Positions 61,602 to 64,000 of a DNA stretch of 64,000 nt are shown one piece after another; position 1 is the first letter of the stretch, and every line of letters begins with the position of its first letter. Below the pieces are notes generated by a model. The model was not told the DNA's origin and made no database searches. It saw only the letters and a program-made list of their open reading frames with translations. Origin of the DNA: Micromonospora cremea (GTDB taxonomy: Bacteria > Actinomycetota > Actinomycetes > Mycobacteriales > Micromonosporaceae); NCBI RefSeq assembly GCF_900143515.1, contig NZ_FSQT01000002.1, positions 2,295,501-2,359,500 on the forward strand, written 5' to 3'. Position numbers and translations under genes: made by a program.

Positions 61602-62645
61602 TCAGGCTGGCGCCGCCAGCCGGCCGGCCGCGGACAACCGCCGGATCACCGCCCCGTGTGGCACGGCGTGACTGGTACGACCGGCCACCCCGGTGGTGGT
61701 GGCGGCGGTGAAGAGCGAGTTGAGCAGCGCTTCCTCGACCGAGTCCAGGACGGCGGCGAAGACCGGGTTGATCTCCCCGTCCGGGATGGGTCGCTGGTCC
61801 GGCTGCGCAGTGCTGAACGCGATCGCGTAGTCACCGCTGCCGTTGCTGTAGGACGCCCCGACCCGGCCCATCGCGAAGACCGCCCGCCGGGCGAGCCGTC
61901 CGAGCTGCCGGGCGTCCAGGGGTACGTCGGTGGCGACCACGATCATGCAGGAGTTGCCGGACGGTTCGGCCCGCTCGGCGTCCGGGATCAGCTCACCGAC
62001 CGGCAGCGGGACGCCGAGGGCGGTGAGCACTCCGCCGAAGTTGGACTGGACGAGCGCACCGACCGTCCCCGGTCGGTCTGCGACCCGTACCGTCCTGGAC
62101 GACGTGCCGATGCCGCCCTTGAAGCCCAGCGCCGTGGTGCCGGTGCCGGCCCCGACGCAGCCCTCCGCCGGCGGCCCGCCGGACGCCCCCGTGACGGCGG
62201 CGAGCACGTGTTCCTCGATGATCGGCCGGCGGCGGATGTCCGACAGGTGACCGTCGTTGGTCTCGCCGACCAGGGGGTTGAACGACAGACCCTCGGGGCG
62301 ACGGTCCATCAGGTGACTCAGCAGCGCGTCCGCGGCCCGGAAGACGGACAGCGTGGCGGTCAGGACGATCGGTGACTCCAGTACGCCGAGTTCGTCGACC
62401 TGTGTCGAGCCGACGAGCTTCCCGTGGCCGTTGCCGGAGTACACGGCGGCCGGCAGGGTCCATCGTCCGGGGCCGAGTTGACTCGGTACGACGGCGGTGA
62501 CACCGGTGTGCAGGTCGGCGCCGTCGTCGATGGTGGTGTGCCCGACCAGGATTCCGTCGACGTCGGTGATCGCGTTGTGCGGCCCAATGGGCAGCGTCCC
62601 CACGACGATCCCGAGGTCGCGGGCGCGGCGGCGCAGCTGGTCCAT
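61602..62645 (-). CDS. P1 (S58/DmpA) family peptidase
   Basis: A 347-residue Ntn-fold-like hydrolase. GPHNAITDVDGILVGHTTI opens the domain, SGNGHGKLVGSTQVDELG and FNPLVGETNDGHLSD follow, and the presumed self-processing Ser lies in PSGNSCMIVVATDVPLD. DmpA-type enzymes are aminopeptidases or amidases cut into two chains before the Ser. ATG 62645 is preceded by AGGAGC. It is cytoplasmic, with no operon partner. Confidence 0.88.
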   Translation of the reverse strand: MDQLRRRARDLGIVVGTLPIGPHNAITDVDGILVGHTTIDDGADLHTGVTAVVPSQLGPGRWTLPAAVYSGNGHGKLVGSTQVDELGVLESPIVLTATLSVFRAADALLSHLMDRRPEGLSFNPLVGETNDGHLSDIRRRPIIEEHVLAAVTGASGGPPAEGCVGAGTGTTALGFKGGIGTSSRTVRVADRPGTVGALVQSNFGGVLTALGVPLPVGELIPDAERAEPSGNSCMIVVATDVPLDARQLGRLARRAVFAMGRVGASYSNGSGDYAIAFSTAQPDQRPIPDGEINPVFAAVLDSVEEALLNSLFTAATTTGVAGRTSHAVPHGAVIRRLSAAGRLAAPA

Positions 62646-62699
62646 GAAGCTCCTGTCGTCGTTGTTGCATTGCGGCGATGCGGGGATCCTTGCGGCCGG

Positions 62700-62918
62700 G
62701 TGTGGTGGTATCCACACTCCGGTGTGCTGCTCCTCGGCGACTGTTTCTATCCGCCGCCGTACCACCTGCGGCAGCCGGGTGACACGTACGACGCGGCGCT
62801 GATCCGTTCCCTGCTCGACGAGAGCACCTTCGGGCGCCTCGACTGGTACGTCGACAGCCACAGTCATCCGCGTACCCCACAGCAGACGCCGGCGTTGCTC
62901 AGCACCCTTCCCCACTGA
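62700..62918 (+). pseudogene. C-terminal fragment of a possible metallo-hydrolase
   Basis: From 62700 the frame reads VWWYPHSGVLLLGDCFYPPPYHL, RQPGDTYDAALIRSLLDES and LDWYVDSHSHPRTPQQ, then stops. It reads like the distal part of a metallo-beta-lactamase-fold hydrolase (LLLGDCFYP and a late SHSHP) but lacks the HxHxDH half. No start site with a good ribosome-binding site precedes it. It is probably decayed; the family call is tentative. Confidence 0.4.
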
Positions 62919-62949
62919 CCGCAGGTGGCGACCAACCGGGCGTTTCGGG

Positions 62950-64000
62950 TCATCCGGGTGGCGACGGCGGCTCTGGTGGGTGGCCTGTGGCGCGGGCGGC
63001 GTCGGAGATGGCGACCCCGGCCAGGACCGCGGTGACGGCGAGGGCGGCCACGAGCGGTGGTACGAGGAGCATCACCGGTGCCAGGGCGGCCAGCGCGAGC
63101 AGCCCGATCGGTCGATCCCGGGATACCCGGCTGAAGACCGCGTACTCGAAGCGGGCACGCCCGGCCAGGAACAGCGCGGGCCCGCCGAGGATGACCGCGA
63201 TCCAGGCCGTTTGAGCGTGCCCGGACGGATGGGCGATGACGAGTTCGGCGCCGACCGCGGTGACGACGACGCCGGCCACCATGACAAGGTGGGCGTAGAA
63301 GGCCGACAGGCCAAGGCGGGCCGGATCGGGGGAGCCCGCGATGGCTGCGGCCGACAACTCGCCCGCGCGAAAGATGTAGATACGCCAGAGCAGCACCGTG
63401 GTGGCGATCGACACCACGAACGCCGCGGTCCGGTCGGTCGCGAAGCCGCTGACGCCGAGAGTCGAAGCGGAGACCAGGATCAACTCGCCCAGCGCGATGA
63501 TGAAGAACTGCCGGTGGCGCTCGGCCAGGTGCTCGGCCGCGCTCGGCAACTCGGAGGGTGGCGAGCGGCCCAGGCCCGGTGTGAGGTAGCGCAGTTTCCC
63601 CGCCAGATAGTCGATGGCCACCGCCAGCGTCCACAGTGCCTCCCGGGCGGTGCCGTGCGCCAGCGCCCCCGCGATCCACGGCACGGCGGATACGCAGAAC
63701 CAGATGACCACCCGTACGGCGCCGCGCTGCAACTCGTGACCCCGCAGGGCGATGAGGAGGCCGAGGCTGCGACCGACCTGGACGGCGACGTACGCGCCCG
63801 CGAAGACCAGGCCCTGCCCGCCGAACACCTCCGGCAGCGCGACAGCCATCACCAGACTGCCGACCAGGGTCGCGATGACCAGCAGCTGTATCGTCGGCCG
63901 CTGCGGGTCGAACCTGTCCGGGACCGTCGCCGTGCTGCACCAGACCCACCACACCGCCAGCAGCAACACCAGCATGTGGAAGGCGCCGCGCCAGGTGAGG
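62950..64000 (-). CDS. LtrA family membrane protein (partial at window edge)
   Basis: About 350 codons are visible and the 5' end lies beyond position 64000 (frame open through LTWRGAFHM at the edge). Helices include LLAVWWVWCSTATV, GGQGLVFAGAYVAVQVGRSLG, AEHLAERHRQFFIIALGELILVSAST and HLVMVAGVVVTAVGAELVIAHPSG. These match, segment by segment, the LtrA protein at 60408-61568. The family's FLELFFDL opening must lie outside the window. Function unknown. Confidence 0.88.
   Translation of the reverse strand, partial: LTWRGAFHMLVLLLAVWWVWCSTATVPDRFDPQRPTIQLLVIATLVGSLVMAVALPEVFGGQGLVFAGAYVAVQVGRSLGLLIALRGHELQRGAVRVVIWFCVSAVPWIAGALAHGTAREALWTLAVAIDYLAGKLRYLTPGLGRSPPSELPSAAEHLAERHRQFFIIALGELILVSASTLGVSGFATDRTAAFVVSIATTVLLWRIYIFRAGELSAAAIAGSPDPARLGLSAFYAHLVMVAGVVVTAVGAELVIAHPSGHAQTAWIAVILGGPALFLAGRARFEYAVFSRVSRDRPIGLLALAALAPVMLLVPPLVAALAVTAVLAGVAISDAARATGHPPEPPSPPG

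Overview
This 64-kb window is very GC-rich and almost fully coding. It reads as a chromosomal segment of a filamentous actinomycete, most likely Micromonosporaceae (Micromonospora-like). This is an inference from the base composition, a BldC developmental regulator beside valine dehydrogenase, DUF3073, mycobacterial-type htdX-fabG4-fadA2 genes, and the style of the dispersed palindromes. No plasmid, phage or transposase gene was seen.

Layout. 1-5 kb: the end of a DedA-type membrane gene, then htdX-fabG4 divergent from fadA2 across a short intergenic palindrome, then a lipoprotein. 5-18.5 kb: a purine biosynthesis region (purB, purS-purQ-purL, purF, purM). It is interrupted by a YbjQ-type protein, a secreted trypsin-like protease, a comB homologue, a sterol-carrier-like protein, and an antisense gene for an exported membrane protein with a repetitive Gly/Tyr/Gln-rich tail. 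18.6-20 kb: a compact radical-SAM/SPASM maturase plus a small overlapping precursor ORF, a candidate RiPP cyclophane system bounded by hairpins. 20-24.5 kb: DUF3073, valine dehydrogenase, a conserved unknown gene, bldC, a PPOX protein and a methyltransferase. 24.5-33.4 kb: mixed metabolic and unknown genes. These include a substrate-binding lipoprotein that looks circularly permuted, and a CmtR-like metal sensor overlapping a cation-efflux gene. 33.5-33.9 kb: tRNA-Phe, tRNA-Asp and tRNA-Glu, all on the minus strand.

34.9-40 kb is a carotenoid cluster: crtB diverges from crtE-crtI-idi and a MerR/B12-type LitR/CarH-like regulator. 42.9-54 kb is an alpha-glucan utilisation locus: LacI regulator, sugar-binding lipoprotein, two permeases, a GH13 alpha-glucosidase, a broken glucanase remnant and a 1231-residue GH87-type alpha-1,3-glucanase. 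Secreted glucanase would release oligosaccharides, the ABC system would import them (no ATPase gene is present, so a shared one is presumed), and the GH13 enzyme would hydrolyse them. 54-64 kb holds a crotonase, a Rieske/DUF2231 fusion, a PAP2 phosphatase, a frameshifted GH65 phosphorylase, a Cys-rich unknown, and two LtrA-family membrane proteins around a P1-family peptidase.

Functional calls rest on reading translated motifs and on remembered family knowledge. No database search was possible. Start codons were chosen by ribosome-binding-site spacing, overlaps and expected N-termini, and several remain uncertain.
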